Of a stretch of DNA of 64,000 nucleotides, positions 39,088 through 48,781 are shown piece after piece; the stretch's first letter is position 1, and each line of letters begins with the position of its first letter. The position numbers and the translations under genes are program-made. The stretch lies in contig NZ_CP060488.1 in the NCBI RefSeq assembly GCF_014334015.1, forward strand, positions 5,228,501 through 5,292,500. The letters are read 5' to 3'. The DNA comes from Bacteroides sp. M10 (lineage in GTDB: Bacteria > Bacteroidota > Bacteroidia > Bacteroidales > Bacteroidaceae). The notes beneath the pieces are model-generated. The model searched no databases and was not told where the DNA came from. It saw nothing but the letters and a program-made list of their open reading frames with translations.

Positions 39088-39762
39088 GTGCGCCAAGAGG
39101 TCACACAAGTAATTGTTCAGCATCGTGTCTGAACCTATTGTTCCATCAATAGTAGCCTGAAGAGGCGTACGTGACTGGCAACGGTCGGGTGCGAAGCCCT
39201 CTTGACAACGACGTTCCAACCTAAGCATCATAGGCGAAGAATGTCAAAGCTGACTGATATGAGTAACCTAAGTGAATCGCCGTACCATCGTGACTATGAA
39301 TTAGCTCACGGATATTTATGGGCCATTCCAAAAGGCAAGCAGTCAGGATAGTACGCTGTTACATCGTGCTACACGGATGTCGCACTGCTGGTGGATAGGC
39401 GGAGTCTAAGTCGGTCGTCAGTTATTTGTGCGAAACTTGGTAAGCCCGTATCTCTCCCGTCAGCCAATAACCGATGGGTGGCCAATTGTAAGAGCGGCCG
39501 AATGAGGTGCGGGTAAAGGATTGTGGAGAAAGCGAATGCCATGGTGTAATGCCCTGGATAAAGGTTTCAACGTCACCCTACGCGAAAGCGGGCAGACTTC
39601 CACAGGGTAATTCTTTGTGAAACGAATTGTAGAACTTCAAGTATAAAGAAACAGCAAAGGAACAAGGCGCAAGCCGAGTGTGCATCTTCAGCCGGACGCA
39701 AAACCGTGTGGAAAGGAATAGACTTCGCACGATGCGAACGTAAGGTATCAATCGTTCACTGA
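39088..39762 (+). mobile_element. Group II intron, 5' part only
   Basis: It starts with GTGCGCC (39088-39094), the bacterial group II intron 5' end. Domain I-type elements follow, including GTCAAAGCTGACTGATATGA and AGTAACCTAAGTGAATCGCC at about 39244-39281. At 39703-39759 a frame reads VWKGIDFARCERKVS, like the N-terminal start of an intron-encoded reverse transcriptase (pattern W-x-x-I-D), and stops at TGA 39760-39762. The rest of the reverse transcriptase, domain V and the 3' end are missing, so it cannot splice or move. Its right edge is about 39740-39765. Confidence 0.85.
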
Positions 39763-39800
39763 CTGCTATGTTCGGTATTAATGCAGACTGAATCCTTAAT

Positions 39801-39870
39801 CATTTATCCAAACTCTTGAAATATCAAAGCCTGATTTAAGTGCAGATAACTGATAGAGTTTGGATAAATG
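39801..39870. repeat. 16-base perfect inverted repeat
   Basis: CATTTATCCAAACTCT (39801-39816) and AGAGTTTGGATAAATG (39855-39870) are exact reverse complements with a 38-base loop. It lies just after the truncated intron. It has no T-run. It may be the end of a small element, a recombinase site or a regulatory stem. Confidence 0.6.
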
Positions 39871-40218
39871 GAAAGTTTGAATAAAATACATTATTATCAA
39901 TTTCTACAGATATTTTTCCTTGCGCTCACACCCCACTGCATATTTGAGAAAACAGAATGATTTAACATACTATTTTTCATATCCAATCTTTTTTAATACT
40001 CCCCATGATAATACTCACTATAAAAAGTCCAATCGAATAATTTTACGCGGTGATAAATGAAATTAATAGAAAGCGATTACCTTTGAAGAAAAAGTCTGTA
40101 ATTTGGTCAAGAGAAAAGTACAATAGGTCAAAACATGGATATTATAATTCGCTTTATTTGCACTACCATTTTAAATCTAATTGTATTAATCCTTATTATA
40201 AACTTTAATATCTGCACT
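39871..40218 (+). promoter_or_regulatory. Upstream region and possible promoter of the chimeric receptor gene
   Basis: No gene is supported. TACCTTTG (40078-40085) fits the -7 box; a -33 TTTG at the right distance is absent. It lies about 135 bases before the start chosen for the SusC-like chimera. Confidence 0.4.
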
Positions 40219-42099
40219 ATGAAGAGAAAAGTACTATTAAGCACATTGTTTCTAATACTACATTTCACTGTAGCATTAGCACAGCAAGTAACTATTTCAG
40301 GGCAAGTGTTGGATGAGAAGAGTGAACCTCTTATCGGTGCCACGATAAATATCGAAGGTACCACCAATGCAGTAATCACCGATTTAGAAGGAAAGTTCAC
40401 GATAAAAGTACTTCCTTCTGAAAAACTGGTCATCAGTTATCTGGGATATAAGCCCAAAACTATCACTATCGGAAAGAACCGAAGATTTGATATCATTCTA
40501 GACCCTTCAGTCACAGAGATGGATGAGGTGGTTGTTGTAGGCTATGGTAGCCAGCGAAAAAGTGATATTGCAACCGCCGTTGCTTCTGTGAATATAAAAG
40601 ATATTGTAAACAGTAGTTCTACGCAGACGTTGCAAGCACTACAAGGCAAAATCAGCGGAGTACAGATTATCCCCACAGACGGTTCATTGTCAAGCGGAAT
40701 GACTTTCAGAATCAGAGGTGTCAACTCCGTCACAGGAGGAACCCAGCCTCTCTTCGTCATTGATGGTGTACCAATGCCTACTCAACAGATCACCAATGAA
40801 GATACCGAAACGGTAAACAATCCTCTGCTGGGACTGAATCCAAATGATATTGAATCCAATTTGAATTATTGGAATCCTCGTCCTATCAAAAAGGATAATC
40901 CATATTTGACCGTCCAAAGGAAGCTCTCTCCACAGACTGTGGAGGATTTCGCCAATAGACTGTTCATCTACCAGGTAGGAAAAAACAATCATATCGGCTT
41001 TCCATTCCGCAAACCCTCCCAGATGGAAATCCTTAACTTTGAAATGAGGAACTATTTTGCAGAGACCAATACCAATTATAAAGCCTTTGCCACGGGTGGT
41101 GACAAGGCACAAAGCTGTTGGATGGCCAATTTTGTTCCTTTTGACAAGGTTACAGACATATATCTCTTTGAATCCGCTATTGACGCAATGAGTTTCTACG
41201 AAATAAACCATTATACTAAAGAAACCACATGCGCATTCATAAGCACGGGGGGATATGTCACCAAATCCCAAATAGAGAATATAAGCCGTATATTCCCATC
41301 TGATAAGGTAAAGTGGAATTGTTGCTATGACAATGATGCCAGCGGTAATGGTTTTGACATCACCACAGCATATTATCTCAAAGGTGAGGAATGTAAAGCT
41401 TTTGCAAGGACCAACACTGGAGACACATATAAGACCATCTATTTAAGTTTCCCGGATGGAAACACACAGACCTTCAAAGAAGATGCATTTTCCTCCGGCG
41501 AGTATCTTAAACAACATGGTATAGACAATGTAAATATCATCAAACCTTCACGGTACAAAGATTGGAATGAGCTTCTTGTCTATTACAAAAGATTTGATTT
41601 GAACCTGGGTCCAGGAATGAAATTCATCCCGGCTATCGAAAAGACCATATCCCAACTGAATCTAAGAGGATATGAACAATTGGCCAATAGTATCAGTTCT
41701 TCCACAAAAGAACTGGTGGATTCTCTGCTTGAGCAAGCCAATTACTGCATTTCCGCACCTCTTGCCGAGAGCGGCGCTTATACTCTTATGGTAGACTGTA
41801 ATATCTTCATGGGGCTGGACACGATGGTACCGGTACCAAGCAACTTATATGTTATAGAAAAGTGCACGCAAAAAAAGATATCGGCACATGCCATAAATGA
41901 ATTTCTTAAAAAAGAATATATAAACATTTTTAGAGACATGAGTTCATCTGATTTCAAAAATTTTCTAGAGAAAGACATCCTAACTTATACAAAGGGTGCT
42001 GTAGAAAAGAATTTTGAGAAAGTGATATTGACTTTCGGATGGAGCCTTAAACCTTCAATTCTAAAAAAAAAGAGTTTTGACTTAGAACATGGTATATAG
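40219..42099 (+). CDS. Chimeric protein: SusC N-terminus fused to Toprim/primase-like domain
   Basis: The start is at ATG 40219 (MKRKVLLSTLFLI); 626 residues. Residues 1-213 are a SusC receptor start: signal peptide, CarboxypepD_reg domain (ISGQVLDEKSEPLIGATINIEG), DEVVVVGYGSQRKSD and the plug (FRIRGVNSVTGGTQPLFVIDG) up to LNPNDIES. There a SusC should continue with IEVLKDASAT, but the sequence becomes NLNYWNPRPIKKDNPYLTVQRKL and reads on as a DUF3991/Toprim-like primase: FESAIDAMSFYE (acidic Glu) and CCYDNDASGNGFD (DxD). The barrel is absent. Signs are of a recombination joint; the joint is in frame without a stop. Function is doubtful. Confidence 0.85.
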   Translation: MKRKVLLSTLFLILHFTVALAQQVTISGQVLDEKSEPLIGATINIEGTTNAVITDLEGKFTIKVLPSEKLVISYLGYKPKTITIGKNRRFDIILDPSVTEMDEVVVVGYGSQRKSDIATAVASVNIKDIVNSSSTQTLQALQGKISGVQIIPTDGSLSSGMTFRIRGVNSVTGGTQPLFVIDGVPMPTQQITNEDTETVNNPLLGLNPNDIESNLNYWNPRPIKKDNPYLTVQRKLSPQTVEDFANRLFIYQVGKNNHIGFPFRKPSQMEILNFEMRNYFAETNTNYKAFATGGDKAQSCWMANFVPFDKVTDIYLFESAIDAMSFYEINHYTKETTCAFISTGGYVTKSQIENISRIFPSDKVKWNCCYDNDASGNGFDITTAYYLKGEECKAFARTNTGDTYKTIYLSFPDGNTQTFKEDAFSSGEYLKQHGIDNVNIIKPSRYKDWNELLVYYKRFDLNLGPGMKFIPAIEKTISQLNLRGYEQLANSISSSTKELVDSLLEQANYCISAPLAESGAYTLMVDCNIFMGLDTMVPVPSNLYVIEKCTQKKISAHAINEFLKKEYINIFRDMSSSDFKNFLEKDILTYTKGAVEKNFEKVILTFGWSLKPSILKKKSFDLEHGI

Positions 42100-42286
42100 C
42101 ATAACAATACAGCATGATACCATAATAGTAGCTGTTTCAAGCAGACATGTTGTCACAATTCCTGCCAGGTTTAATGGAATGATTCTCGGGCTTTGGAACT
42201 TGATACAGATTTTCGTTGCCTACTGTAATGAGAATCCGAATTGGGTGAGTAATGTCCGGTCACTGTGGGGTGACCGATTCAAATAG
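42089..42286 (+). CDS. Small hypothetical protein overlapping the chimera's end
   Basis: 65 residues from ATG 42089, overlapping the chimera stop by 11 bases in another frame. Mixed hydrophobic (FNGMILGLWNLIQIFVAY) with no recognised family. It may be the next gene of the mobile element from which the Toprim part came, or chance coding. Confidence 0.3.
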   Translation: MVYSITIQHDTIIVAVSSRHVVTIPARFNGMILGLWNLIQIFVAYCNENPNWVSNVRSLWGDRFK

Positions 42287-43018
42287 GGACAGGTATGGAA
42301 CGGATGCCTATTCATGCCCCTATTATAGCTGACACATGGACTTTTATACATTCTTGCACTTTTTAAGTGGGTAAAAAAGTACTATTTGTATTTTATACAA
42401 AAAATTGTTTGCTTAATGAAATGGAACATACATTGCCAATGATATTTAATACCTATATATAGGTATTAGATGCGTTTTTATACCCAAAAAATGGTATTTT
42501 TATAATCTTTTGTAATATCTAATTTTGCGTCCTAAAATAGATCTTTTATCGAAGAGAGATACAGTTTCCTTATATTTGAACTGGGGCTTCTGTAAAGTGC
42601 GATAAATATGAGGCTGGAACGGAGCTATCAGAAGAATTTTGGAGAAAATCCGTTTTTTAACTTAGTTAGATCTATCAATGAAAATATAAGTATTTATCTG
42701 CGTTGTATTAAGATATAGCATATCAGAACTACAACCATCCCGTTTTTTATTTAGATTTGCAGTTTGCTTTTAATCACTCAAGATCCGTATTACTATGTAT
42801 GGAACTTAAATAAAGTACTAATATATATTGGATTTTCCTAAATATAATGCAGTTGCTATATTGTTAGACAACAGACGGTTGAGGTCTGTGAGATTATGCA
42901 ACGGCACCAACAAAAACAACATGTATTTTTAATAATTTTAGTTTTGTTACACACAATGGTTTGTTTTAATTTAAAATTTACATATAATTTTGCATTATTA
43001 ATAAATATGATGTTACTT
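42287..43018 (+). promoter_or_regulatory. Long control region of the receptor-peptidase operon
   Basis: It contains a 22-base perfect palindrome (42447-42468, half-site TAATACCTATA) that looks like an operator. A -7-like TAATTTTG lies at 42520-42527. A better promoter follows: TTTG at 42960-42963 with TAATTTTG at 42985-42992, 21 bases apart, close to the receptor start. No gene is supported in between. Confidence 0.55.
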
Positions 43019-45880
43019 ATGAAAAAAGGTATTTTGGGGTGTAATATTATATACTTGTTTATACTTATTTGCATAGGAATTGCCCTCCCTATCAAATCGC
43101 AAAACAATTACAAAGTAAAACTTACAGGCACTGTTTATGAGTACGACCACAACAACAAGCGTTTGCCTTTAGAATTTGCAGCTGTGTCTATTCCTGAAAT
43201 TGCACTAGGGACAACCTCTGATGAAAATGGTAGATACATACTGGAAAACGTACCTACTGGTAAAATTCGTATGCAAATTCAATATTTGGGCAAAGTCTCC
43301 ATTGACACCTTAATAAATGTAAATAAGGATTTGGTTCTTAATTTTACAATGAGGAATGAGGATTTTAAGTTGAAAGAAGTTACAGTAACTGCAACCAACA
43401 GCCGTTCAGGCAAATCCACATCTTCTCACATTTCCCGCTCTGCTATGGACCATATGCAAGCGACCAGTTTATATGATGTAATGTCATTGATGCCAGGTGG
43501 AATTTCACAGAATCAAGATATGAGTTCGGCACAACAGATTAACATCCGTCAAGTTTCCAGTTCCAGTGGTCCGGAAGCTCCGATGAATGCTATGGGCACC
43601 GCAATAATTCGTGATGGTGCCCCCATCTCAAATAATGCTAATCTATCTGCGATGAGCCCTACGGTATTAAGTGGTACGGAAACACCCGCTTCATTGGCCG
43701 GAGGTGCCTCGCCGGCTGGTGGAACCGATGTTCGTAGTATTTCTACTGAAAATATAGAGTCTATACAAATCGTTCGTGGTATCCCTTCTGTTGAATATGG
43801 TGATCTGACCTCAGGAGCAGTAATTATTAATACAAAAGCTGGTCGTGAGCCGCTACGTGTCAAAGCAAAAGCCAATCCCAATATCTATCAGGTGTCTATG
43901 GGAACCGGTTTTGAACTTGGAAAAAAGAAAGGCGCTTTAAATGTAAGTGCAGATTATGCTTATAATACGAATAATCCAATATCCAGTTACCAGCACTATC
44001 AGCGTGCCACAACAAAGTTGCTCTATTCAAATACTTTCTTTAATAATAAGTTACGTACCAATTCCAGCTTTGATTTTATTTATGGTAAGGATCAACGTGA
44101 ACGTAATCCTGATGATGAACAAACTAAAACAGCTTCGGAAGGCCGCGATATAGGTTTTACTTTGAATACCAATGGTACATGGAATATAAATAAGGGCTGG
44201 TTAAAAACACTACGCTATGTATTGTCAGGTACGTATATGGATAAAGACAGTTATTATGAAACCGTATACAGTTCTGCTACATCTCCTTATTCCATGACCA
44301 CTACAAACGGTGCGGTACTTAGTAACTTTGCAGGTCAGCATATCTATGATGCCAATGGTAATCAAATTACTAATTTTGGACCGGAAGACATAAATCATTA
44401 TGCTGTTTATCTACCAAGCAGCTATTTGGGACACTATGAGATCGATAGTCGTGAAGTTAATTTGTTTGCTAAAGTGACGAGTTCTCTATTCAAGGCGAGC
44501 GGTCATGTAAACAACCGCATCTTGATTGGTGCGGATTTCCGGAGTGACGGTAACGTTGGTAAAGGAAAAACTTATGACCCAAGTACTCCTCCTTATCGTA
44601 GTCAATACGGTCATAATTCATCTTTCCGTCCACGTAACTATAAGGATATTCCTTTCATTAACCAATTTGGTGCATATGTGGAAGATAATTTCAAATGGTC
44701 CATAAGCGGTACGCATGATTTGAACATTCAGGCTGGTGTGCGTTATGATCATACCTCAGTAGTAGGAGGCATTTTCTCGCCACGTGTAAATGCATCCATT
44801 GATTTGATTCCGAATCTATTAAGTCTTCAGGGAGGTTACGGTATTGCTGCAAAGATGCCTTCTCTTCTCTATTTATATCCAGAAAATGCATATTTTGAAT
44901 ATATCAATATAAATGAGCTTACCAATGAAAATATTCCGGAAAGCCAGCGCTTGTTTATGACTACCACAGAAGTTCGGCAAGTAGATAACTCAGATTTGAA
45001 GATTGCCCAAAATCATAAAGCAGAAGTCGGTTTTAATTTACGAGTGGGTAAAACCAATCTGAATGTAATAGCTTATAAGGAGCGTCTGAAGGATGGTTAT
45101 GTAATGAGCCAAACCTTCAACACCTTCAATACATTTATCTACAATGAATACCAGCGCACAGAAAACGGGATAGAGCTTAGTAGTAGCCTACCGGTATTGT
45201 CTACTTATGCAAAACCAACTAATAATTTAAATATAGAAACTAAAGGTTTAGAATTTGATTTGAATATCGGACGTATTGATGCTATCCGTACGGCCTTCCA
45301 AATAAATGGCTCATGGATGCGTACTAAGAGTTGGCGTCAGGGTTATAGCTTCTATGACAATAGCGAAGATGCTGCTTCAGCCCGTAAACCGGTGGCCATT
45401 TATTCTCAAGAAGGCAATGCAAGTTACAAACAACAATTTGTAACGACTTTACGTGCCACTCACAATATCCCGCGTATCGGTTTTGTTGTTACGATGACAG
45501 CACAAGCTATTTGGCAGCAGTCTAATTGGAATACATTTGGAAACGATTCTATACCTGTGGGCTATTTAGCATTGGAAGATGCGTCTGTAAATATGTTTCC
45601 CAAGGGGAAATATACCACTACCCAGCAAGTAAAGGATGCAGGATATGGATATATGTTGAATAATGTAAGTCATAATAATGCTATAAAAGAATCATACAGT
45701 CCTTATTTTTGTTTTAACTTGAATGTAACTAAAGAAATTAGCAATATGCTACGTGTTTCTTTCTTTGCCAACAATATGTTCAGAAGTTATCCGCGCAGAG
45801 AATCCAAACGTAATCCGGGTTCATATATTCAATTGAATAACCGATTTTTCTTTGGGCTGGAATTATCACTCACTTTATAA
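43019..45880 (+). CDS. TonB-dependent receptor of the caspase-like peptidase operon
   Basis: The start is at ATG 43019 (MKKGILGCNIIYLF), because the best promoter (42960-42992) lies just upstream and earlier in-frame codons precede it. 953 residues. A signal peptide is followed by a CarboxypepD_reg-like domain (FAAVSIPEIALGTTSDENGRYIL), a TonB-box-like KEVTVTAT, a plug (IRQVSSSSGPEAPM, RIPSVEYGD-type RGIPSVEYGDLTSGAV) and a barrel ending FFGLELSLTL. It lacks a SusD partner. The substrate is unknown. A DUF4876 lipoprotein follows after 13 bases. Confidence 0.9.
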   Translation: MKKGILGCNIIYLFILICIGIALPIKSQNNYKVKLTGTVYEYDHNNKRLPLEFAAVSIPEIALGTTSDENGRYILENVPTGKIRMQIQYLGKVSIDTLINVNKDLVLNFTMRNEDFKLKEVTVTATNSRSGKSTSSHISRSAMDHMQATSLYDVMSLMPGGISQNQDMSSAQQINIRQVSSSSGPEAPMNAMGTAIIRDGAPISNNANLSAMSPTVLSGTETPASLAGGASPAGGTDVRSISTENIESIQIVRGIPSVEYGDLTSGAVIINTKAGREPLRVKAKANPNIYQVSMGTGFELGKKKGALNVSADYAYNTNNPISSYQHYQRATTKLLYSNTFFNNKLRTNSSFDFIYGKDQRERNPDDEQTKTASEGRDIGFTLNTNGTWNINKGWLKTLRYVLSGTYMDKDSYYETVYSSATSPYSMTTTNGAVLSNFAGQHIYDANGNQITNFGPEDINHYAVYLPSSYLGHYEIDSREVNLFAKVTSSLFKASGHVNNRILIGADFRSDGNVGKGKTYDPSTPPYRSQYGHNSSFRPRNYKDIPFINQFGAYVEDNFKWSISGTHDLNIQAGVRYDHTSVVGGIFSPRVNASIDLIPNLLSLQGGYGIAAKMPSLLYLYPENAYFEYININELTNENIPESQRLFMTTTEVRQVDNSDLKIAQNHKAEVGFNLRVGKTNLNVIAYKERLKDGYVMSQTFNTFNTFIYNEYQRTENGIELSSSLPVLSTYAKPTNNLNIETKGLEFDLNIGRIDAIRTAFQINGSWMRTKSWRQGYSFYDNSEDAASARKPVAIYSQEGNASYKQQFVTTLRATHNIPRIGFVVTMTAQAIWQQSNWNTFGNDSIPVGYLALEDASVNMFPKGKYTTTQQVKDAGYGYMLNNVSHNNAIKESYSPYFCFNLNVTKEISNMLRVSFFANNMFRSYPRRESKRNPGSYIQLNNRFFFGLELSLTL

Positions 45881-45893
45881 TGTTTAGGAAGTT

Positions 45894-47165
45894 ATGAAAA
45901 AATATTTAATATATTTGTTTACATTGGCAAGTACCCTTTTGATAGGATGCGATTCGTTCAGGGACATGTCTGGCACAGCAGAAGTGAATCCTATCACAGT
46001 GGATGTATATTTGGATATTACCGTTGAAAATATATCCACACTGAAAGATCTGACTGTAAAGTTCGACAATTACGATGAAGATTTACATTATGTAAAAGAA
46101 GTAACTGATAATAGTGTGAAAGTTGACGGAATTATCCCCGGAATTTATTCGGTAACAGTATCCGGTACAGCGATCGATACAGAAAACAATGAATACTACA
46201 TCAATGGCAATTCTGTAAATGCGGCATTATTTAAGCATGGTAGCGCATTGAATATTGAAGTACAAGGGCTTAAAGTGAGCCCATTAATATTCAAGGAGAT
46301 TTATTATTGCGGTAGCCGTCCGGAAAAAGGAGGAGTCTATTTCCGAGACCAGTTCTATGAGATATACAATAACTCTGCTGACATTTTGTATTTGGACGGT
46401 ATTTATTTCGCAAATTTAACTCCGGGTACAGCTACCACTAAATTACCTATTTGGCCGGAAGCGGACGGTAATAATTATGCATATGGAGAACGTGTGTGGA
46501 AATTTCCAGGAAATGGAACCGAATATCCGTTAGCGCCAGGTGAATCTTGCATCATTTCTCAATTTGCCGCTAACCATCAGTTGGACATCTATAACCCTCA
46601 AAGTCCTATAGACGGCAGTAGTTCTGAGTTTGAGTTTAATATGAATAATCCAAACTTCCCTGACCAGGCAGCTTATGATATGCAACATGTTTTCTACCAA
46701 GGAAAAGCAGAGATGGGAAGTATACCACAATATTTGACATCCGTATTCGGAGGTGCTTATGTGATTTTTCGTGTTCCTGAAGGAGAAGCTTGGGATCCGG
46801 TCAACGATGAAAATATGAAGACAACAGATCTTAGCAAACCGAACAGCAATGTTTATTATGCAAAAATACCTATTAAATATGTATTGGATGCTGTTGAAGC
46901 AGTAAACAATGAGTCAAAGATGAATGCAAAACGTGTCCCCGGTGTACTTGATGCAGGTATTACTTGGGTAGGAGCTACTTATTGCGGTTTAGGTATTGCT
47001 CGCAAATTGTCCACAGACGAAGAAGGTAATCCTATTATTCGCGAAGAAACAGGTACATATATATATCAGGATACAAACAACAGTACGGATGACTTTGAAC
47101 GTGGCGTTGTTCCTGTAATGCGTCGTAATGGAGCAAAAATGCCTTCATGGAATCACACATTGTAA
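45894..47165 (+). CDS. DUF4876 lipoprotein
   Basis: 423 residues. The lipobox is TLLIGC (mature CDSFRDM). An N-terminal Ig-like domain (DVYLDITVENISTLKDLTVKF) is followed by a lamin-tail-like domain (FYEIYNNSADILYLDGIYFAN, PLAPGESCIISQFA), as in DUF4876 proteins of Bacteroides. It follows the receptor closely, so it may be its surface partner, in the place SusD takes in sugar systems. The ligand is unknown. Confidence 0.85.
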   Translation: MKKYLIYLFTLASTLLIGCDSFRDMSGTAEVNPITVDVYLDITVENISTLKDLTVKFDNYDEDLHYVKEVTDNSVKVDGIIPGIYSVTVSGTAIDTENNEYYINGNSVNAALFKHGSALNIEVQGLKVSPLIFKEIYYCGSRPEKGGVYFRDQFYEIYNNSADILYLDGIYFANLTPGTATTKLPIWPEADGNNYAYGERVWKFPGNGTEYPLAPGESCIISQFAANHQLDIYNPQSPIDGSSSEFEFNMNNPNFPDQAAYDMQHVFYQGKAEMGSIPQYLTSVFGGAYVIFRVPEGEAWDPVNDENMKTTDLSKPNSNVYYAKIPIKYVLDAVEAVNNESKMNAKRVPGVLDAGITWVGATYCGLGIARKLSTDEEGNPIIREETGTYIYQDTNNSTDDFERGVVPVMRRNGAKMPSWNHTL

Positions 47166-47188
47166 TAATTAACTAAAAAGACAGAACA

Positions 47189-48751
47189 ATGAAAAAACAA
47201 TATATGAACTATATGAAAAGCTGCCTGCTGGTAATGATAGCCTGCCTTGTAAGTATGGTGGGAGCGGCACAGGGCTTCTCTCCCGCCGCTATGGAACAAT
47301 TGAAAACAAGACGACTATGGTCTCATTCACAGAATGCTGCCGGTATGCCATTCGATGATATTCAGAATTATTCGAATGTTATATTGGGATATGACTTACA
47401 GGACGGAAACTATTGCCGTCCGCAAGAGGGGCAGAAAGAGGCTATCGTAGGTGTATCCAGTGAAGGCTTTATCAATCTGAAAAATGCATATGTGTGGGGA
47501 GCATTTAATTTTGCACAAAAAAATCTGACAGATGCCGGATATAACGCCTCCATTGCCGATCCATTCAGGGGAATGCCTTACTATGTCGCAGACCAGCACT
47601 TAAGCAAATGGAGAAATCAATATTACGATCTGAAGTTTCGTGCAGCTACTCCTTTACTTGGTAATCATTGGGCATTGGGGTTGGAAGGTAATTATGTAGC
47701 TACATTAGCTGCCAAACAGCGCGACCCGCGTGTGGATACCCGTTTTTATACGCTGGGACTGACGCCGGGGATTACTTACAAGTTGAATAATTCACACAAG
47801 TTTGGTGCAAGTTTCAAGTATAGTTCTATCAAGGAAGACTCAAGAATGAGTAATGTCAACTCTTATGTGGATCAGGACTATTATATATTATACGGTTTGG
47901 GAACAGCCATAAAAGGAATAGGCAGCGGTGTAACCAGCAATTATATTGGAGACCGTTTCGGTGGAGCTCTCCAGTACAACTTCAGTATGCCCTCTTTCAA
48001 TTTACTGCTTGAGGGCAGTTACGATGTAAAAGCGGAAACTGTTCAGCAGAGCTATACGACTCCTAAAAAAATAGCCGGTGTAAAAGATAAAACTGCTCAT
48101 GTTTCTTTAACGATGATTCAGGAAGGAAAGGACTATACCAATTATATGAGAACCACATATACAAATCGTAACATCGATGGTATTCAGTATATTTCTCAAC
48201 GCGATAACTCTGAATCACAAAGTGGCTGGGTGGAATTATATAATAACATCCGTTCTACGTACAAGGCACAAACCGCTTCTCTTAATTATGCATTAAGCAG
48301 AAACCGCGGGAATGAATATAGTTGGAAAGCAGAATTAAATGTGAATTATACCAAGCAAGACGATGAATATTTAATGCCTAATTCTGTACAGAATGCAGAA
48401 AATTTATCTTTAGGCTTAGGTGGCAAAAAAAATTTTGTTTTAGGCAATAGTTTGAATCGCAGGCTTTTAATAGATGTTCATGTTGCGTATAACAATAATC
48501 TGGGAGGTGAATATGTATATGGTGGCAGCCATGCAGACTATCCAACTGTAACCGAATTACAACAAGGGCTGACTAATTATTATACCTGTGATTACTATCG
48601 TATTGGCGGGTCGATAACGTATTCGCAACAAGTCAGAGAAAACAGACGTATGAACTTATTTGCAAAAGTTGTATTCGATCGTGTAAATACCTCTGACTAT
48701 GATTATGATGGGCGTACTCATTTATCGATAAGTTTAGGATGTAATTTTTAA
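47189..48751 (+). CDS. DUF6850-like outer-membrane beta-barrel protein
   Basis: 520 residues. A signal peptide (SCLLVMIACLVSMVGAAQ) is followed by long alternating strands (YVWGAFNFAQKNLTDAGYNAS; LGLTPGITYKLNNSHKFGASFKYSS), ending LSISLGCNF with a terminal Phe, a barrel signal. It matches the DUF6850 family in size and layout. It lies 23 bases after the DUF4876 gene. It may form a second channel or anchor for the operon's products; no function is known. Confidence 0.8.
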   Translation: MKKQYMNYMKSCLLVMIACLVSMVGAAQGFSPAAMEQLKTRRLWSHSQNAAGMPFDDIQNYSNVILGYDLQDGNYCRPQEGQKEAIVGVSSEGFINLKNAYVWGAFNFAQKNLTDAGYNASIADPFRGMPYYVADQHLSKWRNQYYDLKFRAATPLLGNHWALGLEGNYVATLAAKQRDPRVDTRFYTLGLTPGITYKLNNSHKFGASFKYSSIKEDSRMSNVNSYVDQDYYILYGLGTAIKGIGSGVTSNYIGDRFGGALQYNFSMPSFNLLLEGSYDVKAETVQQSYTTPKKIAGVKDKTAHVSLTMIQEGKDYTNYMRTTYTNRNIDGIQYISQRDNSESQSGWVELYNNIRSTYKAQTASLNYALSRNRGNEYSWKAELNVNYTKQDDEYLMPNSVQNAENLSLGLGGKKNFVLGNSLNRRLLIDVHVAYNNNLGGEYVYGGSHADYPTVTELQQGLTNYYTCDYYRIGGSITYSQQVRENRRMNLFAKVVFDRVNTSDYDYDGRTHLSISLGCNF

Positions 48752-48781
48752 TGCTACATAACGAAATCTATATTACAAAAC

